Origin: Deltaproteobacteria bacterium
GTDB taxonomy: Bacteria; Desulfobacterota; B13-G15; RBG-16-54-18
Length of the DNA stretch: 64,000 bases
Direction: 5' to 3'
Assembly: GCA_016927065.1 (NCBI GenBank)
Contig: JAFGNJ010000024.1
Span: 1-64,000, forward strand
Positions within the stretch are counted from its first letter, which is position 1; each line of letters starts with the position of its first letter. The notes under the pieces are model-generated. The model ran no database searches and was not told the origin of the DNA. It was given only the letters and a program-made list of their open reading frames with translations. A program made the position numbers and the translations under genes. Positions 48,889 through 57,455 of this stretch are shown one piece after another.

Positions 48889-50247
48889 TTATTCTTTTTT
48901 AAGTTTATATTTCTTGATCTTATTATAAAGAGTAACGCGGTCGATTCCCAATTGCTCAGCTGATTTTTGAATGTTCCAATTATTTTCCGCGAGAATTTTT
49001 GTAATATGTTTTTTTTCAATCGATTTTATAGTCTTGTCATCTGAAGATGACACAGTTCTTTTTCCTTTTCTTGCTTGAGGAGATAAATGTAAATCTTCTG
49101 TCTTAATGATTTTTCCCTTGGTGATGACCATGGCACGTTCTATAGCATTTTCCAACTCCCTTACGTTTCCCGGCCAGTCATATGCCATTAAAAGGTTCAA
49201 CGCGTCTTCAGAAATTCGCTCCGCCTTTTCTCCCATTTCTATGTTACATTTTTCTATAAAGTGATGAACAAGGAGTGGAATATCCTCCTTGTGCTCTCTC
49301 AGGGGGGGGAGTTCTATGAATATAACATTCAGACGGTAGTAGAGGTCATTTCTAAAAGTGCCTTCATCTACAGCTTTTTTTAGGTCACGATTAGTAGCGG
49401 CGACGATGCGTACATCAACCCTGATCGGTTTTGTTCCTCCTACCCGCGTGAATTCCTTCTCTTGGAGAACGCGGAGAAGGTTCAGTTGCAACTTGGGGCT
49501 AATATCTCCAATTTCATCGAGGAATATGGTTCCTCCCTCGGCAAGCTCAAATTTACCTTTTTTTTGTGCAATGGCGTCGGTAAAGGCCCCCTTTTCGTGA
49601 CCGAACAACTCGCTCTCAAGCAAGGTTTCGGTGAGGGCAACACTCGAAAAGGGAATAAAAGGACCAGTAGCCCGCAGACTTTCATTGTGGATTGCCCGTG
49701 CCAGAAGTTCTTTGCCCGTCCCGCTTTCACCGAGGATGAGGACATTAGAGTTACTCTTGGCTATGGTATTGGCCAAGTCGAAGACCTTCTGCATCTTGGA
49801 ACACTTGCTTATCAGATCGTGAAATTGATACTGTTTCTTTAATTCCTTGCGGAGATAGGATATCTCTTTGATCAGCGATTGGCTCTCAACCAGCCGTTTG
49901 ATGAGCAAGGACAACTCTTCGGGGTTAAAGGGTTTGACCAAGTAGTCATAGGCCCCTACCTTCATGGCCTGTACCGCTGTATTGACGGTTGCATAGGCGG
50001 TGATAATGATTACCTGGGTCTCGGGCCAGTTCTCTTTGATTTTCCCCAGCAGTTCCAGACCGTCCATTTTGGGCATCTTGAGGTCAATGAGGGTGATATC
50101 CCAAGACTGTCCCCCGAACTTCTCCAAGGCCTTAAATCCATCCTCAGCCGCCTCCACCTGATATCCGTCCTCTCGCAACCAATCAAGCAATGATTCTCTT
50201 ACTATCTCTTCATCATCGACGACCAATATATGAATTTTTTCTCTCAT
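48889..50247 (-). CDS. sigma-54-dependent response regulator (NtrC family)
   Basis: Receiver + GESGTGKELLARAIHNES, ELFGHEKGAFTDA, GGTIFLDEIGDISP; Fis HTH SAEQLGIDRVTLYNKIKKY. Confidence 0.96.
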   Translation of the reverse strand: MREKIHILVVDDEEIVRESLLDWLREDGYQVEAAEDGFKALEKFGGQSWDITLIDLKMPKMDGLELLGKIKENWPETQVIIITAYATVNTAVQAMKVGAYDYLVKPFNPEELSLLIKRLVESQSLIKEISYLRKELKKQYQFHDLISKCSKMQKVFDLANTIAKSNSNVLILGESGTGKELLARAIHNESLRATGPFIPFSSVALTETLLESELFGHEKGAFTDAIAQKKGKFELAEGGTIFLDEIGDISPKLQLNLLRVLQEKEFTRVGGTKPIRVDVRIVAATNRDLKKAVDEGTFRNDLYYRLNVIFIELPPLREHKEDIPLLVHHFIEKCNIEMGEKAERISEDALNLLMAYDWPGNVRELENAIERAMVITKGKIIKTEDLHLSPQARKGKRTVSSSDDKTIKSIEKKHITKILAENNWNIQKSAEQLGIDRVTLYNKIKKYKLKKE

Positions 50248-50251
50248 TGTT

Positions 50252-51847
50252 CTATCTCCGCTGTGCTTTTATCAGAGATCCCCCTTTACGGGTTTCTTTA
50301 TTAGGCTGCACCTGTTCTTTCGGATCATGGGTTGTCTTGATTGCCGTTACCTCCGCAGGCAATTTAATGATGATGATTGCCCCTTTTCCTCTTTCGCTCT
50401 TCACCTGGATAGTCCCGTTGTGAGAGTTGATAATCCCATACACCACTGAAAGCCCCAATCCCGTTCCTTTCTCTTTGGAGGTAAAGAAGGGATCGAAGAT
50501 CTTGGAAATATCTTTATCATCGATTCCCCCCCCCGTGTCCTTGATCTCCACCTGTACCGCCTTCTTCCGTTTTGTTACCAAAGCAGTATCGACGGTTAAG
50601 ACACCTCCGTTGGGCATCGCCTCGCAGGCATTGAGGATGACATTGAGAAAGACTTGCCTCAGCTGGAGTGGGTCGGCCATTATGGGGAGGAGTTGGCCGT
50701 ATTTTTTTTCTAACGTAATCTCTTGCAGTGTTATCTGATTGGCCAGCAGCGAGAGGGCCTCATCGAGCACTTCGTTGATATCTACGTCAGGTTTTAATGC
50801 TGGTTCCCGCTGACGGGCGAAGTCAAGGAGGTTTCTTACGATCGTGCTGCACCGCTCTGTTTCCCGTTCCATAATCTCTAAATAGGAACGGAACTTGGGT
50901 ACCTCATCCTTCTTGATGATGCCATCGCTCAGCTTTCTCTCGATCAGCTTGGTATAGGTCAAGATGCCATTCAGGGGATTGTTTATCTCATGGGCGATGG
51001 TGGCGGACAGCTTTCCAATGGAGGCCAGTTTCTCTGATTGGAGGAGTTGGTATTGGGTTTCTTTGAGTCTCTGGGTCATGGTGTTGAAGGATTTTGCCAA
51101 TTGACCGATTTCGTCCTCGGAGCGGGAGGGGATTGCATGGTTGAAGTCTCCTGACGCTACCCTTGTTGTCCCTTCAGCCAATTCCCTGACCGGTCGATAA
51201 ACCGCCCGTTGGATAAATAGAACGATAATGGCGGAAACTGTCAGGATGGTGATGGCCATGAGCAGTATGGTTGTACTCCGAATGCCCCTTATTCTTGTAT
51301 CAGTTGCGTCGAGTGAAAGGGAAATATCAAGTACTCCCAAGACCTTCTGATCACGGGGATGGACATGGCAATCGGCGGTATAGCAATCGGGTTCATTGTA
51401 GATGGGAGTTATCATCCCCAAGATTCGGTATTCATCTGTCATGAAGATTCTGCTTCTCTCGGGGATGGCCAGCCTCTCCAGCGGTTCCTTCTCGGCGTGA
51501 CATGCGTAGCAGGCCTCGGCATGTTTGTCTACCATCTGCCCCATTTCTCCCTTGTCTGAGGAAAACATGATGGCCCCTTCTTTGTTGAATATACGTATCT
51601 TCTCTATCCCTTCTTGCGCGCCGATAGTCTCGATGGAGTTATAGAGGGCTTCTCTATAGTTGTGCAGCATGTCGAACCAAAGACTTCTCATTAAGGTACC
51701 ACTCAATTGTTTGGCCCCCAAGATGGCTTCATCAAGGAGATGTGCCCGTTGAGCGTTTAAATTAGCGTAGTTAAAGATGCCTATTATAATAACCGTGATG
51801 GCCACTACCCAAAAGATAAGCTTAACACTCAGTTTCCGATATGGCAT
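50252..51847 (-). CDS. Sensor histidine kinase with periplasmic heme-binding motifs
   Basis: Two TMs flank a sensor with CYACH and CYTADCH; HAMP; H-box ATIAHEINNPLNGILTYTKLI; GTGLGLSVVYGII. Confidence 0.92.
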   Translation of the reverse strand: MPYRKLSVKLIFWVVAITVIIIGIFNYANLNAQRAHLLDEAILGAKQLSGTLMRSLWFDMLHNYREALYNSIETIGAQEGIEKIRIFNKEGAIMFSSDKGEMGQMVDKHAEACYACHAEKEPLERLAIPERSRIFMTDEYRILGMITPIYNEPDCYTADCHVHPRDQKVLGVLDISLSLDATDTRIRGIRSTTILLMAITILTVSAIIVLFIQRAVYRPVRELAEGTTRVASGDFNHAIPSRSEDEIGQLAKSFNTMTQRLKETQYQLLQSEKLASIGKLSATIAHEINNPLNGILTYTKLIERKLSDGIIKKDEVPKFRSYLEIMERETERCSTIVRNLLDFARQREPALKPDVDINEVLDEALSLLANQITLQEITLEKKYGQLLPIMADPLQLRQVFLNVILNACEAMPNGGVLTVDTALVTKRKKAVQVEIKDTGGGIDDKDISKIFDPFFTSKEKGTGLGLSVVYGIINSHNGTIQVKSERGKGAIIIIKLPAEVTAIKTTHDPKEQVQPNKETRKGGSLIKAQRR

Positions 51848-52118
51848 CTGATATCCCCTAGGGATAAGAATATCATATTAATGTATTAAAGTCACGGGAT
51901 GAGTTCTGAATGCATGCACGGAAGCTTTACTCGTAGTATCAACTCCCTTAATGACATTAAGATAAGAGGTTTCTCAGCTTATGAAGAAAAACAATGTATT
52001 CTCTTCAAGAGCAAAGAAATCATATGATGATCAAATACCTGTAGCAACTCACGATAGATCTTGTGATGAAATCACCGTAAAAATCACATGAGCGAAGGTT
52101 GGAAGCTATACAAAGGCC

Positions 52119-52559
52119 CTACTTTTTATTCTTCTTTTCATGGCAATCAGTACATCCCACCGGGCCGCTCTCTATTTCTTGATGGCAACCAAGACACTGT
52201 CGATGATAGGCACCTTTAAGCCCTAATCTTGGGCCTTCCTGAGCAGGGTCATAGTGATAGACGATTATAGGTTCATGGCATTCTCCACACGAAGGGGTAG
52301 TTCCCTCTGGGCTATGATGATGGCAGCTGGCACAATCGCCGGCCATCTCGGCATGATACCCGTGTGAAAATTCGACCGGCCCATATCGTTTGGATAAGAG
52401 GTCTAAGGTGATGATCTCCGGCGCATCCGTAGGGTATGCCAGGGTAATGAATAAGAAGATGCTCACACATAGCATGGAAAGTACGGTCAATCTCATCATC
52501 GCTTTACCTCCTTGTGCACAGATGATTTTTTTGCTTGCATACCATCCGATATCAAACAA
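52119..52559 (-). CDS. Tetraheme c-type cytochrome (cytochrome c3-like)
   Basis: Four CXXCH: CASCH, CGECH, CLGCH, CTDCH; signal peptide. Confidence 0.9.
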   Translation of the reverse strand: MFDIGWYASKKIICAQGGKAMMRLTVLSMLCVSIFLFITLAYPTDAPEIITLDLLSKRYGPVEFSHGYHAEMAGDCASCHHHSPEGTTPSCGECHEPIIVYHYDPAQEGPRLGLKGAYHRQCLGCHQEIESGPVGCTDCHEKKNKK

Positions 52560-52573
52560 GCCCTTACAGTCCT

Positions 52574-53818
52574 TTATGCTGCATGTCTGTCCTCTTTAAT
52601 AGTCCATGCAGGCGGCTTCCGGTATACTGCCATCCTGTGGACGATCCACCGAAATACCCAGATATGCGCAAAGACAATAGTGAGGGCCATTACGACCTCT
52701 TGCCATGAAGGAATGTATCTTTCGCTTAAGGGTACATACCATTTGTAGGCGATAAAGACATAATTACACCTATTGATGATAATCCCGGCCATGGTGAGAA
52801 TAGCGGCCATACGGATGATCTTTATATTTCTATCTCGGAAACCCCGTAAGAAGAGTATGCAGGGAATGAGGGTGAGGCCAACTACCTCTGTCAGATACCA
52901 GTAACCCATGGGAGTAGCTATCAAAGACCAATTGGCCCCATGTATCAGGACGAGGGCTTTTAGAAAGAGATAGACGAACATCACCGCTGCGCATGTCTTG
53001 CCAAGACCAAGAACAATATCGTCATAAGACCTTCGAAAGTCATCGGTGAGCTGATTGCCGAAGACACGGGTACTTATGGTTCCTTCAAAGATGACCATAG
53101 AAAGTCCTGCAAAAACACTGGAGACCAAAAATAGTACTGGGATAAACTCGGTATACCAGAGGGGGTGGATATTGGGTTTTGCCATCATAACCAGTGCTCC
53201 CAGACCTGATTGATGAAGAGTCGAGAGGGTGATACCGAAGATTACGGCTCCGAGGGTAAAAGAATGGAGTATCTTTCTGATTTTCTTCAGCCCTAGCCAC
53301 TCAGCAAAGGCTGGGGAGAATTCGATAAATTCAGCTATCATATAGAGCAAAAAATGCCAGGCCACGAGGAAAAGAACGGAGTTTACCCCGAATTTGTTCC
53401 CGATGAGCGGATTTACAATGTTCCACCAGCGGCCTAGATCAAGAAAGATAGCGCCCGCATAAAAGACATAGGCGAGGAAACCGTTGAGGATCGTCGCCCG
53501 TATGATGGGATGGTATTTTTCAGATCGCAGGATATAGACGACGAAGGTGAGGACATAGGCCCCCCCTGCAAAGGCAACACCCACCATGACGTTGAAACCA
53601 ATCCATATGCCCCAGGGGAAGCCGGGGGCCTCGGTGACAACCGAACCTAACCCATTGATAAGGCGATATACGACGAGGATTATCCCGAGGGCCAGGATAG
53701 GGGCAGTAATAATGTTAAAGGGCGTAAAGATTTTGCCCCGTGGTTTTAGCTCAGCGATAATGAAAGCTATGAAATCCTTCAGCGTCCTTTTCTGCAGTGG
53801 TGTTTGTTTATCTGTCAT
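52574..53818 (-). CDS. NrfD/HybB/DsrP-like integral membrane quinone-interacting subunit
   Basis: About ten hydrophobic segments; KFGVNSVLFLVAWHFLLYMIAEFIEFSPAFAEWLGLKK; TLHQSGLGALVMMAKPNIHPLWYTEFIPVLFLVSSVFAGLSMVIFEG. Confidence 0.9.
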   Translation of the reverse strand: MTDKQTPLQKRTLKDFIAFIIAELKPRGKIFTPFNIITAPILALGIILVVYRLINGLGSVVTEAPGFPWGIWIGFNVMVGVAFAGGAYVLTFVVYILRSEKYHPIIRATILNGFLAYVFYAGAIFLDLGRWWNIVNPLIGNKFGVNSVLFLVAWHFLLYMIAEFIEFSPAFAEWLGLKKIRKILHSFTLGAVIFGITLSTLHQSGLGALVMMAKPNIHPLWYTEFIPVLFLVSSVFAGLSMVIFEGTISTRVFGNQLTDDFRRSYDDIVLGLGKTCAAVMFVYLFLKALVLIHGANWSLIATPMGYWYLTEVVGLTLIPCILFLRGFRDRNIKIIRMAAILTMAGIIINRCNYVFIAYKWYVPLSERYIPSWQEVVMALTIVFAHIWVFRWIVHRMAVYRKPPAWTIKEDRHAA

Positions 53819-53842
53819 CGCAGCCTCCTTTTTTTCGTAGTT

Positions 53843-54700
53843 TCAATCCTCTTCCTTCTGTGTAGCACGGTGGACGCCGAGCAGAAAGGCTGGCCACAAG
53901 ACGAAGATAATGGGAACGGCGTAGAGGAATCCTGTGCTCAATTCAGGGAGAGAGGTCGTTCCGAGGTCCGTACGAAAACCAAGCTGTTCAAACGGTACTG
54001 CGGAAAGGTACATAACGGAGGTACCACCCACTTCGGTTTCTCCGTAAATGTGGTGAACATAGCGATCGGGATGCTGATAAATTCGTGTCCTGGCCTCTTC
54101 TAAGAGCTCTCTCCTGGTGCCAAAGACTAAGGCCTCGGTTGGACAGGCCTCAACGCAGGCGGGTATCTCTCCCTTAACGAGCCGTTTATCCCAGCAGAGT
54201 AAACACTTTCTGATTCGAGGCGTAGGACTATGGGTTTCAAGCACCGCCTTCTCAAAGGGGCACGAAAATGCGCACATCTTGCAACCCATACAGTTTTCCG
54301 CCCACGTAACAGGGCCTTCTTCTTCTTTCTTCATCGCTTTCACGAGGCATGCCGCTACACACGCGGGTTGATTACAATGCATGCACCGCTTCACGGCATA
54401 TACGGTCCCTTTATCCGTTTCATAGCGATTGACGACCGTCCACTGAGTTTCTGTTGTGCGCCTCTCTTCTTTAAATACAGAGTCATCCTCGATATCAGGA
54501 ATCGGAAGATCGTATGTTTCTGCACACGCCAACTCACAACTGCGGCACCCAATGCACCGGGTGGTGTCGATGAGGATACTGAGAAACTCTGTTTCCTCAG
54601 CAACTCCTTGAGCATTAAGTCTACCTGGTGCTAGGATACCACCACACGTCATCCCTGCCATTCCGATTCCGATCCTTTTGAGAAATGTTCTCCTATCCAT
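53843..54700 (-). CDS. 4Fe-4S ferredoxin-type electron transfer subunit (HybA/DsrO-like), TAT signal
   Basis: MDRRTFLKRIGIG; Cys clusters CIGCRSCELACAETY, CMHCNQPACVAACLVKAM, CMGCKMCAFSCPFEK, C-terminal TM. Confidence 0.93.
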   Translation of the reverse strand: MDRRTFLKRIGIGMAGMTCGGILAPGRLNAQGVAEETEFLSILIDTTRCIGCRSCELACAETYDLPIPDIEDDSVFKEERRTTETQWTVVNRYETDKGTVYAVKRCMHCNQPACVAACLVKAMKKEEEGPVTWAENCMGCKMCAFSCPFEKAVLETHSPTPRIRKCLLCWDKRLVKGEIPACVEACPTEALVFGTRRELLEEARTRIYQHPDRYVHHIYGETEVGGTSVMYLSAVPFEQLGFRTDLGTTSLPELSTGFLYAVPIIFVLWPAFLLGVHRATQKEED

Positions 54701-55231
54701 GAGCGTTCCTCCTTCAGTTTTTCGTCAAAAGGTTCAGGACTTTCTTTTTGCAACGAAAGATTTTTCTTCCTTTGGTGTGGTTGCCACCCTCGGCCATAGT
54801 AACTCCCTTGTATGTGTTAGGGTCGAATCATTGGTAATCTTCAATCGCTGATCACCATGTTTCTTAAGCATCTAAAGCCCTTTCAAATGGTTTGTAATAG
54901 GGGGAAAAAGGCGGTGCAGGAGGTGTAGGCGATAAGGCCCCCTCCCGCCCCGAAAGCGATGGTTGTTTGGTCTCGTGGTAATGTTCCCTGATAAGGCGAT
55001 CCTTCCCTCCCTCGTCGAGCATATATCAGGGCAACGAATTTGCCCCGCATTGTATGCTATTTTTTTTCTTTGAACAAGCCTTTTTTGTGTAATATGTTAT
55101 TAAACATATTTTCTTTCTGGGATATATTATTTATCGTAATACTTTTTTGTATTATCGATAATTTTCAAAATAATAGGGGCAAACCCTCGTTTTTTTTGGG
55201 GGTTGCCCCCATGAGATGACGCTCTTGTTAG

Positions 55232-55927
55232 CTATTCTTGTGTCAGAAGAAATTCGCTCGCCATCTTATCCCATGCATCGGGAGAAAGGGCCTTGGCAAT
55301 GCCTGTTATGGGAATACCACCATCCTGATATACGACCCCAACTTCACCGCCCATGCGCTCCCGGAGTGCATCCGCCGTTTTCTCCATCCATGCTGTTGCC
55401 AGTTTACCTGTCAAGAGGTTTTTTACCGTTGCACGTTTGTTTTCGGGTTTGACTATCATAAGCCATCCCTTTCCGTAGGGATCCTGATTGACTAGGTCTG
55501 GGTTTTTTGCGATATCTTTATTCACTGCCACGATATCGCCGGTTACAGGCGAGAGCATAGTAATCGTTTTTGCATCAATCCCCAGTTTCCATCCAACATC
55601 GCCCTGCTCAATACGCGAACCAACCTTTGGAAGACTTATCCTATTGGACTTGCCCACAAGTCTCTGAGCGAAATCGTCTACACCGACCTTGACCAATTCA
55701 GCACCCTGTGGCATGACCCACGTATGTCCCTGATGGTAGAACAATCCCTCTGGGAGAGAGAACCATTGAGCAACCGACGCCATAGCCCTTCTGACCGCTT
55801 CAATACCTGACCGCGCAGGCACACGTAAAAATCTCCAGAAGGGGACAATGATTATGAGAAAACCGATCACGAGAAGATATTCAATACCTTTCGTCGCAAA
55901 GATGTCAACGTAAGTGAAACCTTCCAT
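55232..55927 (-). CDS. Membrane-anchored GcvH-like protein lacking the canonical lipoyl lysine
   Basis: LFYHQGHTWVMPQGAELVKVGVDDFAQRLVG...MLSPVTGDIVAVNKDIAKNPDLVNQDPYGKGWLMIVKP; N-terminal TM. Confidence 0.82.
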   Translation of the reverse strand: MEGFTYVDIFATKGIEYLLVIGFLIIIVPFWRFLRVPARSGIEAVRRAMASVAQWFSLPEGLFYHQGHTWVMPQGAELVKVGVDDFAQRLVGKSNRISLPKVGSRIEQGDVGWKLGIDAKTITMLSPVTGDIVAVNKDIAKNPDLVNQDPYGKGWLMIVKPENKRATVKNLLTGKLATAWMEKTADALRERMGGEVGVVYQDGGIPITGIAKALSPDAWDKMASEFLLTQE

Positions 55928-55990
55928 AACTACACCTCCTTATGATGTTTTTGTGCCGCTACTCCTAGTTCAGTATGAGGTACGAGATCG

Positions 55991-56260
55991 TTATCGTTTG
56001 CTCTTACTCTTACGGGACTTTTTCTTGATGCGGTCGCCGCCATCAGCCATGGTGAGCCCCAGTCGAGCATGAGGGGACAGGATATAACCACGCTGGACAT
56101 CCTTTATTCGCTGTTCGCCGTAGTGCTTGAGTACCTGGAGCCCGCCGCCGATGGTCCTCGCGAAGGGGTAAAACGTAATGTAGATGGCATAGGCCAAAAT
56201 GGCTATGCCCAAAACAACCCCTACGCTTACCAATACTATGGTAGTAATGGTCGCTAACAT
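55991..56260 (-). CDS. Small single-TM protein with C-terminal DGG motif
   Basis: 89 aa: TM + ARLGLTMADGGDRIKKKSRKSKSKR; same motif in both flanking GcvH-like proteins. Confidence 0.7.
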   Translation of the reverse strand: MLATITTIVLVSVGVVLGIAILAYAIYITFYPFARTIGGGLQVLKHYGEQRIKDVQRGYILSPHARLGLTMADGGDRIKKKSRKSKSKR

Positions 56261-56277
56261 GGCTCATTCCTCCTTTC

Positions 56278-57195
56278 TTAATTTTCCAAAAAGGTCTTTA
56301 TTAGTATGCCCCACTGGCTCTGAGTGACGACGTCCCGCAGGGTGTCTATCAACTGCCCGCCATCACTCATGGTAATCCCGATCTCCGTTTCCAGTACACC
56401 GTGGAGCCGATCTATCTCATCCTCCAACCACCTGCGTGCACCAGGGGTTGCTATAAACCCTTCTCCCCCTTGTTCCAGACGGTCTAATTCCGCTTCGGCT
56501 AGGCGCAACTCCACCAACCATCCCGCACCATAGGGATCGGTATTGATCAAAGACGTATCCCGACGAACCTCCTCATTGGCATTCATCAAGGTGCCGGAAA
56601 GGGGGGAGGCAATTTCGGCCGTGCCGTGGGAACAACGTATCCGAAGAAGGGGTTTATTGCGCTCCACATGTTCCTTACGCCTCGGGAAACTAATTTTGTC
56701 TATATCCCCCAACAGCCACTGGCCAAAGTCATCCAGTCCCAGCCGTACCTTTCCGTTGACTCGCTGCAGCCAGAGATGGCCGCGGTGATAATAGACTGTA
56801 TCATCCAAAAGAAAACCTCGCACCGTCATTGTCTCACCGGAGGCTCTATCACCCTGAGCGATCTGGCAATAGGCAGGACAATCGATGTAGGCCTCAGTGG
56901 TACAGGGACACTCCAGCTTGAAGGCGCTGGACGGTATCATTTTCTTCACCGGATAGACCTCACAAAAAAGAACCTCCTCTACTTCCAAATAGGGACAGAC
57001 CTTCTTATTACTGGAATGACCAGAAAGCCGCTCAGCATCTTTAGCACGATAGACAGGACAGGTAAGATGTTCCTCTTTTATACAGATATTGTCCTGGTGA
57101 TAGAGTCGATCGTAAGGAAGCATCTTCCTGACGGGGAAGCCCTTGCAAAAGGCCATCTTCTCATCTTTTAAAAAAGGACAATATGTTTCCATCAT
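56278..57195 (-). CDS. Duplicated four-Cys module fused to GcvH-like domain
   Basis: N-terminal repeats CPFLKDEKMAFCKGFPVRKMLPY...C...CPVY and CPYLEVEEVLFCEVYPVKKMIPS...C...CPAY; C-terminal GHLWLQRVNGKVRLGLDDFGQWLLGD...DPYGAGWLVEL. Confidence 0.8.
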   Translation of the reverse strand: MMETYCPFLKDEKMAFCKGFPVRKMLPYDRLYHQDNICIKEEHLTCPVYRAKDAERLSGHSSNKKVCPYLEVEEVLFCEVYPVKKMIPSSAFKLECPCTTEAYIDCPAYCQIAQGDRASGETMTVRGFLLDDTVYYHRGHLWLQRVNGKVRLGLDDFGQWLLGDIDKISFPRRKEHVERNKPLLRIRCSHGTAEIASPLSGTLMNANEEVRRDTSLINTDPYGAGWLVELRLAEAELDRLEQGGEGFIATPGARRWLEDEIDRLHGVLETEIGITMSDGGQLIDTLRDVVTQSQWGILIKTFLEN

Positions 57196-57225
57196 AATCC
57201 CTCTATCTTTTCTTATTTATTAAAC

Positions 57226-57241
57226 AGCATTTTTCATGCCA
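57226..57241 (-). promoter_or_regulatory. sigma-54 promoter candidate
   Basis: Minus strand TGGCATGAAAAATGCT, GG-N10-GC; ~31 nt upstream of ATG 57195. Confidence 0.6.
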
Positions 57242-57336
57242 TAAAAAAATACCACCAAGAAATTTTTTAAGTAGCTTAATTTATTAAACATTTTATGATA
57301 GTGATCGGAAGCTGCCTTGCTCCTCTATCAAAAATT

Positions 57337-57416
57337 TGTTTAATATTTAAACAAAAAGACCTTTTATTTTATAATGTATTGTTTTTATTATGGTTTATAT
57401 GTTGATTAATTAAACA
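57337..57416. promoter_or_regulatory. Two 17-nt palindromic candidate operator/UAS sites
   Basis: TGTTTAATATTTAAACA (57337-57353) and TGTTGATTAATTAAACA (57400-57416), 63 bp apart. Confidence 0.45.
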
Positions 57417-57455
57417 AGCTTTGAGTGTTGATTCAACATATCTTGGTCTGGGCGC

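Noticed and set aside
54785-54805. TGGCCGAGGGTGGCAA (minus) as sigma-54 site before the FeS gene
   Set aside because: GG-N9-GC spacing; sigma-54 requires N10.
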